DNA of 64,000 nucleotides from Leptolyngbya sp. O-77 (GTDB lineage: Bacteria > Cyanobacteriota > Cyanobacteriia > Elainellales > Elainellaceae), in assembly GCF_001548395.1 (NCBI RefSeq), contig NZ_AP017367.1:1773001-1837000 (forward strand), given 5' to 3'. This document shows, piece by piece, positions 9,356-18,864 of the stretch; position 1 is the stretch's first letter; every line of letters begins with the position of its first letter. The notes under the pieces are model-generated. The model saw nothing but the letters and a program-made list of their open reading frames with translations, made no database searches and was not told the DNA's origin. The translations under genes were made by a program, and so were the position numbers.

Positions 9356-10150
9356 ATGCTAGAGCTTTATCAATTTGAGTTATCCCACTACTGCGAAAAG
9401 ATTCGGCTAATTTTGGACTATAAGGGCTTGCCCTATCACAAGGTGGAAGTGACTCCTGGTGTCGGCCAGCTTGATCTGTTTCGGATGTCTGGCCAGCGCC
9501 AGGTGCCCGTGCTGAAAGACGGCTCCACCATCATTGCCGACTCCACCGAAATTGCCGAGTATCTGGAAAAGACCTATCCCGATCGCCCGATTATTCCCAC
9601 TGACCCCAAGCAGCGCGGGCTGTGTTTGTTAATGGAGCAGTGGGCCGACGAATCCATTGGGCTAAATGCCCGCAAGTGCATGATCGGCGCACTGGGCAAA
9701 GACCAGAGCTTCCGCCAGTCGTTTCTCCCCAACACGATTCCTGATTTTCTAAAAACGGTCGTTAGCTCTGTGCCCAATGAGCTATTTAGTGTCCTGGAAC
9801 TGGGCGTGGGGTTAACCCCAGATGCCCTTAAAGAAGCCGAAGCATCCATGAAGCGGGATCTGGCGGCGCTCTGCTTTATCTTGCTCGATCAGCCCTACCT
9901 GATCACCGATCATCCCACCCTGGCAGATTTTGCTGTGGCGGGGCTGACGATGTACGTCAAGTTTCCTGATGGCGACTACCTGGATATTCCCCAATCGCTG
10001 AAGGGCAAGGGCGTTCCGGGTATCGCTGACGTGGGTACGTTTGCGCCGTTTTTTGAATGGCGCGATCGCCTCTACACCAACTTCCGCAAAACTGGGACGA
10101 CCAGCACCAGCAGCAGCGCTAGTCGCCCCACCTCGATTCAGATCGACTAA
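9356..10150 (+). CDS. glutathione S-transferase family protein
   Basis: GST-fold protein of 264 aa. The N-terminal thioredoxin-like domain starts MLELYQFELSHYCEKIRLIL, with a Cys-containing active-site turn, and contains GQRQVPVLKDGSTIIADST, the glutathione gamma-glutamyl binding region (cis-Pro in QVPVL, then a Ser). A helical C-terminal domain follows with HPTLADFAVAGL, the N-capping and hydrophobic staple region of GSTs. The C-terminus is a Ser/Thr-rich tail. The frame is open from 9251, but the fold starts at ATG 9356. Substrate unknown. Confidence 0.88.
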   Translation: MLELYQFELSHYCEKIRLILDYKGLPYHKVEVTPGVGQLDLFRMSGQRQVPVLKDGSTIIADSTEIAEYLEKTYPDRPIIPTDPKQRGLCLLMEQWADESIGLNARKCMIGALGKDQSFRQSFLPNTIPDFLKTVVSSVPNELFSVLELGVGLTPDALKEAEASMKRDLAALCFILLDQPYLITDHPTLADFAVAGLTMYVKFPDGDYLDIPQSLKGKGVPGIADVGTFAPFFEWRDRLYTNFRKTGTTSTSSSASRPTSIQID

Positions 10151-10166
10151 ATTGACTGGGCGTTTG

Positions 10167-10211
10167 GAATCAGGAGTCAGGTTTTGGGTTCCATCCTGAT
10201 TCGCACCTGAC
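10167..10211 (+). other. interleaved inverted repeats (possible pseudoknot)
   Basis: Directly after the GST stop, GAATCAGGA (10167-10175) pairs perfectly with TCCTGATTC (10194-10202), and GTCAGGT (10176-10182) pairs with ACCTGAC (10205-10211). The two stems interleave, as in an H-type pseudoknot, so both could form in the same RNA or compete. No T-tract follows. Confidence 0.5.
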
Positions 10212-10394
10212 ACCTCCTCCCTAATCTCTCTCTAGCCTCCATAACCTGCCCATAACCGCCAAACGTACCCTGTTTATGGCACTCTGGAACGTAGAGCCTT
10301 GTGAAGGATAGCCTAGTGGCTTTCGCACTGGCTGTCAGTCGCGGTTTCTGCTTTCCAGATTCTCCATCGCCAATCTTTACTCACGCCCAAGGGT

Positions 10395-11624
10395 ATGCAA
10401 ACGCTTCCTAATCCTGTCAATGCGCCCACTCCTCCGTCTGCCCCTGCCGATGCCAACGTGGGCATTGTGCGCCGCAAAACACGCCCGGTTCCCGTGGGCG
10501 ACATTACCATCGGCGGCGACTATCCGGTGGCGGTGCAGTCGATGATCAACGAAGACACGCTGGATATCGAGGGTTCCGTGGCGGCAATTCGGCGGCTGCA
10601 TGAAATTGGCTGCGAAATTGTGCGGGTGACTGTGCCCAGCATGGCCCACGCCAAAGCGATGGAGGAAATCCGCGATCGCCTCTACAAGTCCTACAAGCCC
10701 GTGCCGCTGGTGGCCGATGTGCATCACAACGGCATGAAAATTGCCTTGGAAGTGGCGAATTATGTGGATAACGTGCGGATCAATCCGGGGCTGTACGTGT
10801 TTGAAAAGCCCAAGAGCGATCGCACGGAATACACCAGCGCCGAATTTACTGAAATTGGCGAAAAAATCCGCGAAACCCTGGAACCGCTGGTGATCAAGCT
10901 GCGTGACCAGAACAAGTCCATGCGGATTGGCGTGAATCACGGCTCTTTGGCAGAACGAATGTTATTCACCTACGGCGACACGCCCGAAGGCATGGTCGAG
11001 TCGGCCCTAGAGTTCATCCGCATTTGCGAATCGCTGGATTTCTACAACATTGAACTATCGCTGAAAGCCTCTCGCGTACCCGTGATGATTGCCGCCAACC
11101 GCCTGATGGTGAAGCGCATGGACGAGCTGGGCATGGACTATCCGCTGCACTTGGGCGTGACGGAAGCCGGAGACGGCGAATACGGCCGCATCAAGTCTAC
11201 CGCGGGCATCGGCACGCTGCTGGCCGAGGGCATCGGCGACACGATCCGCGTCTCGCTAACGGAAGCCCCGGAGAAGGAGATTCCGGTCTGCTACGGCATC
11301 TTGCAGGCGCTGGGGCTGCGGCGAACGATGGTGGAATATGTCGCCTGTCCGTCTTGCGGACGCACGTTGTTTAACCTGGAAGAGGTGTTGGCCAAGGTTC
11401 GCGCTGCTACAAATCACTTGACCGGGTTAAATATCGCCGTAATGGGGTGCATTGTCAACGGGCCGGGCGAAATGGCCGATGCCGACTATGGCTATGTCGG
11501 CAAGCAGGCGGGCTACATTTCGCTGTATCGGGGACGTGAAGAAATTAAGCGCGTTCCGGAAGATCAGGGGGTGCAGGAGTTAATTAACTTGATCAAGGCA
11601 GATGGACGCTGGGTTGAGCCGTAG
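10395..11624 (+). CDS. ispG: 4-hydroxy-3-methylbut-2-enyl diphosphate synthase (flavodoxin/ferredoxin)
   Basis: IspG (GcpE) of the non-mevalonate isoprenoid pathway. It reductively converts 2-C-methyl-erythritol 2,4-cyclodiphosphate to HMBPP with a [4Fe-4S] cluster. The 409-aa chain has the TIM-barrel N-domain ([35 protein letters not shown]) and the C-terminal cluster domain with CPSCGRTLF and the third cysteine in GCIVNGPGE. The lack of the large insertion seen in plant enzymes fits a bacterial type. In cyanobacteria electrons come from ferredoxin. It appears monocistronic. Confidence 0.98.
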   Translation: MQTLPNPVNAPTPPSAPADANVGIVRRKTRPVPVGDITIGGDYPVAVQSMINEDTLDIEGSVAAIRRLHEIGCEIVRVTVPSMAHAKAMEEIRDRLYKSYKPVPLVADVHHNGMKIALEVANYVDNVRINPGLYVFEKPKSDRTEYTSAEFTEIGEKIRETLEPLVIKLRDQNKSMRIGVNHGSLAERMLFTYGDTPEGMVESALEFIRICESLDFYNIELSLKASRVPVMIAANRLMVKRMDELGMDYPLHLGVTEAGDGEYGRIKSTAGIGTLLAEGIGDTIRVSLTEAPEKEIPVCYGILQALGLRRTMVEYVACPSCGRTLFNLEEVLAKVRAATNHLTGLNIAVMGCIVNGPGEMADADYGYVGKQAGYISLYRGREEIKRVPEDQGVQELINLIKADGRWVEP

Positions 11625-11866
11625 GGTCTAGAGAGCGAGAGCGCGATCGCCCTCATTCCACCCTGGACATCTCAGCCAACGTCGGTTTTGCTCAGTTCCT
11701 CACTCCGATTGGGCGAACTTTGACACGCGAACTTTGACACAGGGATTTTCTCGTCAATGCTTCTGTTGCCAATGCTTCTGTGCTTCTGTAATGATTAAGC
11801 AGACCGACCCAAGATGCCTGTGCTAGATTGGGCATACCCTCGTCGTGACCTTCTCCTCCTATCGCT

Positions 11867-13156
11867 ATGGATATTACAAAACGCGGACTCGTTTTGGGCA
11901 GCACGGCATTTGCTGTCGCAGCAATGACCGTTACCGGGGCGGGGATGCACCTGTCCAAAGGGCAAGCGTTCTTCCAGGAAAGCCCGAAGGAGCTAATTGA
12001 CGAGGTTTGGCAACTGATCAATCGCACCTACGTCGATGCCACGTTTAACCAGGTTGATTGGCAGGCAGTCCGGCAAGAATATCTAGAGCGCAACTACACG
12101 AACCGTGAAGAAGCCTACGCTGCCATCCGCGAGATGCTGGAGCTATTGGGTGATCCCTACACGCGGTTTATGAACCCGGCTGAGTTTCGGGATATGCAGG
12201 TAGACACGTCGGGCGAATTGACGGGGGTCGGCATTCAGCTTTCCCAAGACGAAGAAACCAAAGAACTGGTGGTTGTCGCGCCGATCGAAGACACGCCTGC
12301 ATCGCAGGCTGGCATCCTGGCTAGAGATGTGATTACCAAAATTAACGATCAGACCACTGAAGGCATGGATGTGAACCAGGCAGTGTCGCTGATTCGCGGC
12401 CCGGTCGGCACTGAGGTTACGCTTACCATTCGTCGGGGCGATCAGGAGCTAGAGTTCAAGTTGCAACGGGCCCGGATCGAGCTACATCCAGTTAGGTACT
12501 CTCTGCAAGACTCCTCGCTGGGCAAGATCGGCTATATCCGCCTGAACCAGTTCAGCGCCAACGCCTCAGAAGAAATGAAAGAGGCAATTCAAGATCTAGA
12601 GCGGCAGCAGGCAACGGGCTACGTGCTGGATCTGCGCTCCAATCCAGGCGGACTGCTCTACGCCAGCATCGACATTGCCCGCATGTGGCTAAATGAAGGC
12701 GTGATCGTGTCCACCGTAGACCGCCAAGGCATTGCAGAACAGGAGCGGGCCAACGGCAGCGCCCTGACAGACAAGCCGCTCGTGGTGCTGGTGGACGGTG
12801 GTTCGGCTAGCGCCAGCGAGATCTTGTCGGGCGCGCTGCAAGACAATGGTCGTGCGGTGCTGGTGGGAACGCAGACTTTTGGCAAGGGACTGGTGCAGTC
12901 GGTGCGGGGACTGGGCGATGGCTCTGGGCTGGCGGTGACGGTTGCCAAATATCTGACCCCAAGCGGGCGCGACATCAATAAGCAGGGAATCGAACCCAAT
13001 GTGCTGGTCGAGTTGACCGACGAACAGCGGGAAACCCTAAGCCAAAACCGGGATCAAATCGGTACGCTGGCTGATCCGCAATATGCGCGGGCACTGGAGG
13101 CCCTGCGGCAGGAAATTGCGGCCCATCGGCAGCGCCGAGCCGAATCGCTGCCCTAG
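11867..13156 (+). CDS. C-terminal processing peptidase (S41 family)
   Basis: Tail-specific serine protease of 429 aa. It has an N-terminal hydrophobic signal/anchor (GLVLGSTAFAVAAMTVTGAG) for lumenal or periplasmic location, a PDZ domain (about residues 105-190), and the S41 core with the Ser-Lys dyad: the Ser lies in DGGSASASEILSG and the Lys in TFGKGLVQSV. Cyanobacteria have three paralogues (CtpA, CtpB, CtpC); CtpA matures photosystem II protein D1. The N-terminus looks more like the CtpB/CtpC group than CtpA, but I do not assign a letter. The upstream region contains a short direct repeat of ACTTTGACAC (about 11714-11741). Confidence 0.93.
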   Translation: MDITKRGLVLGSTAFAVAAMTVTGAGMHLSKGQAFFQESPKELIDEVWQLINRTYVDATFNQVDWQAVRQEYLERNYTNREEAYAAIREMLELLGDPYTRFMNPAEFRDMQVDTSGELTGVGIQLSQDEETKELVVVAPIEDTPASQAGILARDVITKINDQTTEGMDVNQAVSLIRGPVGTEVTLTIRRGDQELEFKLQRARIELHPVRYSLQDSSLGKIGYIRLNQFSANASEEMKEAIQDLERQQATGYVLDLRSNPGGLLYASIDIARMWLNEGVIVSTVDRQGIAEQERANGSALTDKPLVVLVDGGSASASEILSGALQDNGRAVLVGTQTFGKGLVQSVRGLGDGSGLAVTVAKYLTPSGRDINKQGIEPNVLVELTDEQRETLSQNRDQIGTLADPQYARALEALRQEIAAHRQRRAESLP

Positions 13157-13203
13157 CGCGACACTTTGCGAGACAACTGTTCTAGCCATTCGATCCCGAC
13201 TAT

Positions 13204-13233
13204 CTTTAACGCGGCAGACTTTAACGCGGCAGA
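13204..13233. repeat. 15-bp tandem duplication
   Basis: CTTTAACGCGGCAGA occurs twice in direct contact. It lies in the convergent gap after the Ctp gene and reaches 13 bp into the end of the small minus-strand gene that follows, covering its stop codon region. Confidence 0.8.
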
Positions 13234-13466
13234 CATTTTCCAGCGCGAATCAGCCCTACCCGACGGGCGATCGCCTCGCTTTGGGACGCAAACGGCCCCC
13301 ACTGCTGGATTTCGGTGTCTCCTGCGGTCTGCGACGGGCTGGCAAGTTCAGGGTTCAGATCGGCCGCAGTCACGATATCGCAGTGGCCTTCGGGCTGCTT
13401 GACGATGTACCAGTCGGTAGGAGCATTGGTTGATCTATTCGTCGCTTCGTGGGTCGATGCATTCAT
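13221..13466 (-). CDS. small conserved cyanobacterial protein, unknown function
   Basis: 81-aa protein. Its core reads DWYIVKQPEGHCDIV and ends in QWGPFASQSEAIARRVGLIRAGKC, a pattern I recognise from short conserved cyanobacterial proteins that databases often label, without good reason, 'DDE transposase family'. No transposase catalytic residues are visible. The ATG at 13466 is chosen because the frame upstream of it is low-complexity and overlaps the terminator hairpin; start uncertain. A strong terminator hairpin lies just upstream, separating it from the next minus-strand gene. Confidence 0.7.
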   Translation of the reverse strand: MNASTHEATNRSTNAPTDWYIVKQPEGHCDIVTAADLNPELASPSQTAGDTEIQQWGPFASQSEAIARRVGLIRAGKCLPR

Positions 13467-13558
13467 AGGGGCAATGGCTTCTGGAGTAGGGCAAGATGCA
13501 GGGAAGGGCGATCGCCTGCGATCGCTTCCTGGCGCTTCAATCCTAGCAGCGTCCCTAC

Positions 13559-13602
13559 AAAAATCCCCCCTTAGCCAATAACAGCATAGAGGGGGGATTT
13601 TT
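13559..13602. terminator. bidirectional rho-independent terminator
   Basis: Perfect 13-bp inverted repeat, AAAAATCCCCCCT (13559-13571) and AGGGGGGATTTTT (13590-13602), with an 18-nt loop. Both strands give a G/C stem followed by a U-run. It would end transcription of the minus-strand 50-aa gene at 13672-13824 and could also stop read-through from the Ctp gene on the plus strand. Confidence 0.85.
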
Positions 13603-13671
13603 TGATTAGCCAACCGATTGACTAGCCAACCGACTCCGTCCAGCAATGACAGTCGGCAAATAATTTAGCGG

Positions 13672-13824
13672 CTACTTCGTGGATTCTACGCGCTCAGACA
13701 GCGGATCACCTTCGTAGGGCTGCACGCCCGTTTTTGGATATTCGTCTCGGTCAGGGCTGAAAATCTCCGATGCTCCTTCGGTAAGGAATTGAATCGCCTG
13801 TCCAATGACCTTAAAAAGATTCAT
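13672..13824 (-). CDS. 50-aa conserved-looking small protein
   Basis: Short frame read directly from the minus strand: it begins MNLFKVIGQAIQFLTEG, contains ASEIFSPDRDEYPKTGVQPY, and ends ERVESTK. An amphipathic N-terminal helix is followed by a charged, proline-containing tail. GAGG stands about 9 bases upstream of the ATG and a strong terminator follows about 70 bp after the stop, so the unit has gene signals at both ends. I believe similar short proteins exist in other filamentous cyanobacteria but cannot name a function. Confidence 0.7.
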   Translation of the reverse strand: MNLFKVIGQAIQFLTEGASEIFSPDRDEYPKTGVQPYEGDPLSERVESTK

Positions 13825-13999
13825 AACGCTGGCCTCAGCAACGAGTGAACGAGGAGCGAGTCATCTGGATAGAGCGGAAATCGAAAGGAAATATAAACTA
13901 TCCTTAACTTGCTCCACTTCAATCATAGGAAATACAAGGCTTTTTTTGTTGCGCTCGCTACCATTCTTTACAGGAAGCGCAAAAGCCTTAGCCCTAACC

Positions 14000-15115
14000 T
14001 TAGCCCTGAAACAGCGACAGGCAAACTAGAACCAGCAGCACGCCAATTAGATAGAACCGCCCAACCACCTGAGTTTCTGACCAGCCGGTCAGTTCCAGAT
14101 GATGATGCAGCGGAGCCATCTTGAAGAGACGCTTGCCGATACCGTTTTCATCTTTCGTGGCTTTGTAGTAGCCGACTTGAGCAATGACGGACAACGTTTC
14201 GACCAGGAAGATACCGCTCAGAATTAACAGACCAAAGAGCGACTGGCTGACGATCGCCGCAGCCGCTAGCGCTCCGCCCAGCGCTAGGGAACCCGTATCG
14301 CCCATAAACACGCGGGCGGGGTTATGGTTGTGTACCAAAAAGCCCAAGTAGCTGCCGCCCATCGCCGCACAGAAAACGGCTAGCTCAGGGTGATCTGGGG
14401 CAACGAGTGCCGCCAGACCGAGCAGGGCGATCGCCCCGGTGCCGCCCGCCAGCCCATCCAGCCCGTCGGTCAGGTTGGTGGCGTTGCTCTCGGCCACTAG
14501 CACAAACCACGACACCAGCCAGAACAGCGCCCCCAGCGGTAGCGCCAGTCCAAAGGGCAGCAGCACCGTGGTCATACCTGGAAATGAGTGGCTAAAAGCC
14601 CAGAGGCAGAACAGTCCCCCAAAGCCGATTTGCAGCGCCAGCTTGGTGCGGGGAGAAATGCCCTTATTCGACTTGCGGCGGAGGATCTGCCAATCATCAA
14701 GCCAGCCGATAAACCCATAGGCGAGGGTCAACGCTGCAACCGCCAACACGGTCGGGTGAAACCCGGAGAGCAGCAGGGCGATCGCCACGCCGACGGGAAC
14801 AACGAAAATGCCGCCCATCGTCGGAGTGCCCGCCTTTTTCAGGTGCGCCTGGGGCCCATCTTCGCGAATCACCTGGCCCGCTTTCCACGCGCGGAGTTGG
14901 GGCACAGCCGCATAGCCCAACGCTCCGACCCCCGCCGCGGACAGGGCAAAGGGCAACGTCAGACTAGCCGCTTGCCAGGGCGATCGCCCCGCAGCCACAT
15001 CCAGCGCCGCCATCAGACAGACCAGAATCGCGGATAACGTCAGGAGCAAGGTGCGCCCCGTTACTGAAATTGACCGACCTGGAGAAATCTTTGCATCCAC
15101 AGTTTGCGCCTTCAC
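14000..15115 (-). CDS. mraY: phospho-N-acetylmuramoyl-pentapeptide-transferase
   Basis: MraY, the integral membrane enzyme that makes lipid I by moving phospho-MurNAc-pentapeptide from UMP onto undecaprenyl phosphate. The chain (371 aa) has about ten hydrophobic helices and the family motifs: DDWQILRRKSNKG, the Asn/Asp-rich NLTDGLDGLAGG, FMGDTGSLALGG, and PLHHHLELTGW near the C-terminus. The N-terminal 25 residues are an extension compared with E. coli MraY, as is common in cyanobacteria. No other mur/mra genes adjoin it, consistent with the dispersed cell-wall genes of cyanobacteria. Confidence 0.97.
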   Translation of the reverse strand: MKAQTVDAKISPGRSISVTGRTLLLTLSAILVCLMAALDVAAGRSPWQAASLTLPFALSAAGVGALGYAAVPQLRAWKAGQVIREDGPQAHLKKAGTPTMGGIFVVPVGVAIALLLSGFHPTVLAVAALTLAYGFIGWLDDWQILRRKSNKGISPRTKLALQIGFGGLFCLWAFSHSFPGMTTVLLPFGLALPLGALFWLVSWFVLVAESNATNLTDGLDGLAGGTGAIALLGLAALVAPDHPELAVFCAAMGGSYLGFLVHNHNPARVFMGDTGSLALGGALAAAAIVSQSLFGLLILSGIFLVETLSVIAQVGYYKATKDENGIGKRLFKMAPLHHHLELTGWSETQVVGRFYLIGVLLVLVCLSLFQG

Positions 15116-15678
15116 TCCTCACCACAGCCTCTTCTCGCTGCTCAAACCCTCAAAACCTAGACCCAGAAGCCAAAGCAACCTACTTTCGCCTGGAAGCCGA
15201 CAAAATGTTTCGAGAACCTAAACCCCAGAAGAGTTATCTAAATTCTGGATTACTCAGGGTAATGCCTGATGCACGATTTGAGCCAAAAATCTAGAAGCTG
15301 ATATCAAACTTCAAACTCAAACCCGACGAATCCAGAAATCGTAAGCAAACGTCACACCACAAGTAATACAGAACAAATAATACAGACGGGCAGGCTTTTT
15401 TCCACCCCTCATTCGGAAATTTACATTAGTTTACGGCGATCGCGCGTCATTTGAGTCACACATTTGAAAAATAAGCCTTAGAAATGAGCCTGGGAAATTA
15501 AGCTCGAAAAATCAGCCCAAAGAAATCGTCCGAGTCGCACGAGAACCCAGGCTGAGCAGAAAACAGAAAGACCAGCGGTTTAGAAAGCGCGTGGCTCCAG
15601 CCCAGAAAATCCGAATCTCGCACAGGTTCCAATCTCACGCAAAATATAGAAGTAGTCCTCAAACAGGAGGCAAAAACA
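15116..15678. other. divergent intergenic region mraY / ycf66
   Basis: A 563-bp gap between divergent genes, relatively A/T-rich toward ycf66. No gene, tRNA or clear riboswitch was seen. AGGAGG stands 6-7 bases before the ycf66 ATG (15665-15670), a strong ribosome site. Confidence 0.5.
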
Positions 15679-17523
15679 ATGTCCCACATTTTGGCGCTAG
15701 TCGTCGCCCTGGGCAGCTTTGGGCTGTATATGTCGGCGTTTTTTCTGCCAGAGGTCTACCGCAAAAATGACTTTATCTGGAGCGGCGTGGGCATGTTCTA
15801 TGCCCTAGTGCTGTGGGTGTGCGCGGGTCGCATCACAGGCGGCGTGCTGCTGGGACAGATAGCCAGCGTCGCCCTGCTGGGCTGGATGAGCTGGCAGTTG
15901 ATCGAATCGCGGCGACTGCTTACACCCTACGACCAGCAAACGCGGTTGCCCGGATCATCGCGCAACTTGGGCGATTTGCTAAAGCTGGCGGCCGAGGAAC
16001 TGCCGGGCCGCCTCCAGACCCAGTTCAAGGCTCTGCCGCAGCAAGCATCGGGCTGGATGAGTCAGGTGACGAGTCACGTCGGTAAATCGCCCAAGCTGGC
16101 GGGCAAACCCGTGCGATCGCTCCCCAAAGCCAGCCCCAAAGCCAGCCCCAAAGCCGTCCCACCCCAGCCCGCGCCTGTCGATGCGTCCAGCGCTCCCCCT
16201 GCGCTCGCTACCCCGGCCGCTGCCAGAACTCGACAACCTCGCCCCCCAGCCAAAACCACCCCTGCGGTCGCTGCCTCCAGCGTTACACCAACTGTGCCCG
16301 GGGAATCGCCGACCCCATCCGTAGAAGGGGCTGAGCCGCCAGACCAAGCCGTTTCATCGACCGCCCAGCCTGCGGAGCCAGAGGCAACACCAGCCGTATC
16401 TGATCCCCTCGCTCCTGCCCCATCGACTATCCCATCGACCGCTCCATCGACCGCCATCGCTGCATCCGATCCTGCATCCGATGCTGAACCTGGGAGGACT
16501 CTGGAACAGGTCGCTGTTGACGAAACCTCGGAGCCAGCAGCGTGGGTAGAACTGGCTACAGACTCAACAGACTCGGCTTCTCCAGACGCATTCCGGCCCG
16601 CGACTGAGGACTCGTTTACGCTGGACGAGGTGCTAGTAGAGCTAGCGACCGGGGAAATGTCGGGCGAAATGTCTGTTAAAGTGCCTGCCGATCGCAGCCC
16701 TCCTGATACCCCTATTCCCTTCTCGGCTACACCCGAAGCGCTGGTTGAGCAGCAGCCAGAGCCGTTTGAACTGGAGCCTGATGCGCGAGCCACGCAGCCC
16801 AGTTCTCCAGCGCCTCTGCCAGATTTACCAGATTCAGGTCTATCAGATCCATCAGATTTATCTGATGTGCGGGCTAATGTGCAGCCTGATGTGCGGACTG
16901 ATGTACAGCCTGAAAACTCTCAGACCGAGAATCAGCCCCAGCCTCAGATTCAGGACTTGATTGAGTCCGCCGATGGGTTATTCGAGTTGGCAACGGAGCC
17001 TGAACCCGACTCGTCGCGTCTGGATGCGCCTGTGGAGAAATTGCCTATGGAGGAATTGTTGGATGCGCCGCGATCGCTCGATGTGCAGCCGCTGCCTGCT
17101 CAGCCCGAAGACGCAGCCTGGGAGTTTGACTGGGACCTGCCATCACTAGACTCGCCGGGGTCAGGCTCTCCAGCGCCGGATTCGCCAGCGCCGGATTCGC
17201 CAGCGCCAAATCTGCAAGACTCAGATTTGCAAAACTGGACAGACGAGGCCGGGGCGATCGCCCAAAACTGGCAGGACGAGTTTGACGACGACTTCAGCGA
17301 CGACTTTGATCTCGAACCAGAAAATGCTGGGGAAAATGCAGTAATCGTCTCCATCGAGCGCCTTGATTTATCGCCAGCGCTGGCAGACCCCATTGAGCCG
17401 CGCCCCAACGAAGCAGCCTCTACCCCACACGTCAACGCCGCCGAAGCGACTGAGGATCTGGAACCCACGAAATCAGAGCCGTCCTTTGCCGATGAAGACC
17501 CCAATGACGATTTGCTGATCTAG
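15679..17523 (+). CDS. ycf66: Ycf66 family protein with long disordered acidic tail
   Basis: The first about 85 residues are the Ycf66 module: a hydrophobic segment (ILALVVALGSFGLYMSAFFLPEVYRK), NDFIWSGVGMFYALVLWVCA, and GQIASVALLGWMSWQL, followed by LTPYDQQTRLP. Ycf66 occurs in cyanobacteria and some plastids, has unknown function and is expected in a membrane. The other 500 or more residues are low-complexity, rich in Pro, Ala, Ser, Asp and Glu, with internal repeats (ASPKASPKA; SPAPD three times; DVRxNVQP-type units). The tail is strongly acidic near the C-terminus (DEFDDDFSDDFDLEPE). Such a long tail is far beyond the plastid form. A strong AGGAGG supports the start. Confidence 0.85.
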   Translation: MSHILALVVALGSFGLYMSAFFLPEVYRKNDFIWSGVGMFYALVLWVCAGRITGGVLLGQIASVALLGWMSWQLIESRRLLTPYDQQTRLPGSSRNLGDLLKLAAEELPGRLQTQFKALPQQASGWMSQVTSHVGKSPKLAGKPVRSLPKASPKASPKAVPPQPAPVDASSAPPALATPAAARTRQPRPPAKTTPAVAASSVTPTVPGESPTPSVEGAEPPDQAVSSTAQPAEPEATPAVSDPLAPAPSTIPSTAPSTAIAASDPASDAEPGRTLEQVAVDETSEPAAWVELATDSTDSASPDAFRPATEDSFTLDEVLVELATGEMSGEMSVKVPADRSPPDTPIPFSATPEALVEQQPEPFELEPDARATQPSSPAPLPDLPDSGLSDPSDLSDVRANVQPDVRTDVQPENSQTENQPQPQIQDLIESADGLFELATEPEPDSSRLDAPVEKLPMEELLDAPRSLDVQPLPAQPEDAAWEFDWDLPSLDSPGSGSPAPDSPAPDSPAPNLQDSDLQNWTDEAGAIAQNWQDEFDDDFSDDFDLEPENAGENAVIVSIERLDLSPALADPIEPRPNEAASTPHVNAAEATEDLEPTKSEPSFADEDPNDDLLI

Positions 17524-17580
17524 GATATCTCGCTATCCCGTCCCAATTATTCCCAGCCCAACCCGAACCCCCGATTCTGA

Positions 17581-18606
17581 ATGTCCCGTTCCTCCGCCCT
17601 CCGCAACTACGTCCTCTCGCGCCTGCTGCTGGCTCCGCTGATGCTGCTCACCATCACGACGCTGGTGTTTCTGCTGCTGCGGGCCACGCCCGGCGACCCG
17701 GTGGACGCAATCCTGGGGGCACGGGCACCGGATGAGGTGAAGGAAGCCATGCGAACCCGACTGGGGCTAAACGACCCGCTGTGGCTGCAATACGTGAACT
17801 ATTTGGGGAGTCTGCTGCGGCTAGATCTGGGCACCTCGCTGACCACGCAGGGGCAACCCGTCTGGCAGATTATCCAGCAGCATTTTCCCGCCACGGTAGA
17901 GCTAACCGTATGCAGCATGGTGGTGTCGGCGCTAGTCGGGATCACCATTGGGTCGCTGGCCGCGTCGCGCCCCAATTCTCCGCTGGATGCGGGCGGGCGG
18001 CTCTTTGGCATCCTCACCTACGCGGTGCCGATGTACTGGTTTGGGATGCTGCTGCAATTGCTGTTTGCAGTGCAGTTGCGCTGGTTTCCCATCGGCACCC
18101 GCTTTCCGCTGGCAGCGACCCCGCCGCCGCGCATCACGGGGCTATACCTGTTCGACAGTTTGCTAGAGGGAAATCTGGGGCACTTCTTCACCACGATCTA
18201 TTATCTGACGCTGCCCAGCCTGACGCTGGGGATCTTGCTCAGCGGCGTGTTTGAACGGATCGTACGGGTGAACCTGAAGCAGACGCTGCGGTCGGACTAC
18301 GTGGAGGCGGCGCGGGCGCGGGGCGTGCCAGAAGTGCGGATCGTTACAGCACACGCGCTCAAAAATGCGATGATTCCGGTGATCACTGTGCTGGGGTTGA
18401 TGGTGGCCTCACTGCTGGGCGGCGCGATTCTGACGGAAGTCACTTTCTCCTGGCCCGGCTTGGCAAATCGGCTGTATCAGGCGATCGAGTTTCGCGATTA
18501 TCCCGTGGTGCAGGGAATTATGGTGTTTTTTGGGGTGATTGTGGCGATCGCCTCCATCTTGATCGACATCTTCAACGCCTGGGTCGATCCGCGCATTCGA
18601 TATTGA
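17581..18606 (+). CDS. peptide-type ABC transporter permease (DppB/OppB family)
   Basis: Inner-membrane permease of 341 aa. It has the N-terminal signature of DppB/OppB/GsiC permeases (YVLSRLLLAPLMLLTI, LLRATPGDPVDAIL), six predicted membrane segments and the cytoplasmic EAA loop (YVEAARARGVPEVRIVTAHALKNAMIPV) that contacts the ATPase. Substrates of this family are oligopeptides, dipeptides, glutathione or nickel; none can be chosen here. No second permease, binding protein or ATPase is adjacent; in cyanobacteria these components are often scattered. It starts 57 bp after ycf66. Confidence 0.92.
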   Translation: MSRSSALRNYVLSRLLLAPLMLLTITTLVFLLLRATPGDPVDAILGARAPDEVKEAMRTRLGLNDPLWLQYVNYLGSLLRLDLGTSLTTQGQPVWQIIQQHFPATVELTVCSMVVSALVGITIGSLAASRPNSPLDAGGRLFGILTYAVPMYWFGMLLQLLFAVQLRWFPIGTRFPLAATPPPRITGLYLFDSLLEGNLGHFFTTIYYLTLPSLTLGILLSGVFERIVRVNLKQTLRSDYVEAARARGVPEVRIVTAHALKNAMIPVITVLGLMVASLLGGAILTEVTFSWPGLANRLYQAIEFRDYPVVQGIMVFFGVIVAIASILIDIFNAWVDPRIRY

Positions 18607-18864
18607 TGAATGGATGAATTGATGAATTGATGCAAATTGCTCCGAACGGTATTGAGCCAAACGGCTAAATCGAATCCAACCGATGGTCTAATATCAAAAA
18701 TTGTATCAAAAGGCACGGAATGCGCCATTTGCATGGTAAGGCGATGATTCCCGCATGGCGCTTCTCCGTTCGCTCAAGACAGACGATACACTGACGGAAA
18801 CGGGGGTCAGGTTGCTTACGCCAACCCTCCAACGCCTCATTCACTCATTTCCTTTCTTCCTTCT

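Noticed and set aside
10377..10940. 187-aa open frame opposite ispG
   Set aside because: Full overlap with a well-supported essential gene and His-rich composition without any domain.
13221..13466. Transposase annotation often given to this small protein family
   Set aside because: No DDE residues, terminal repeats or adjacent element; the label is probably a database artefact.
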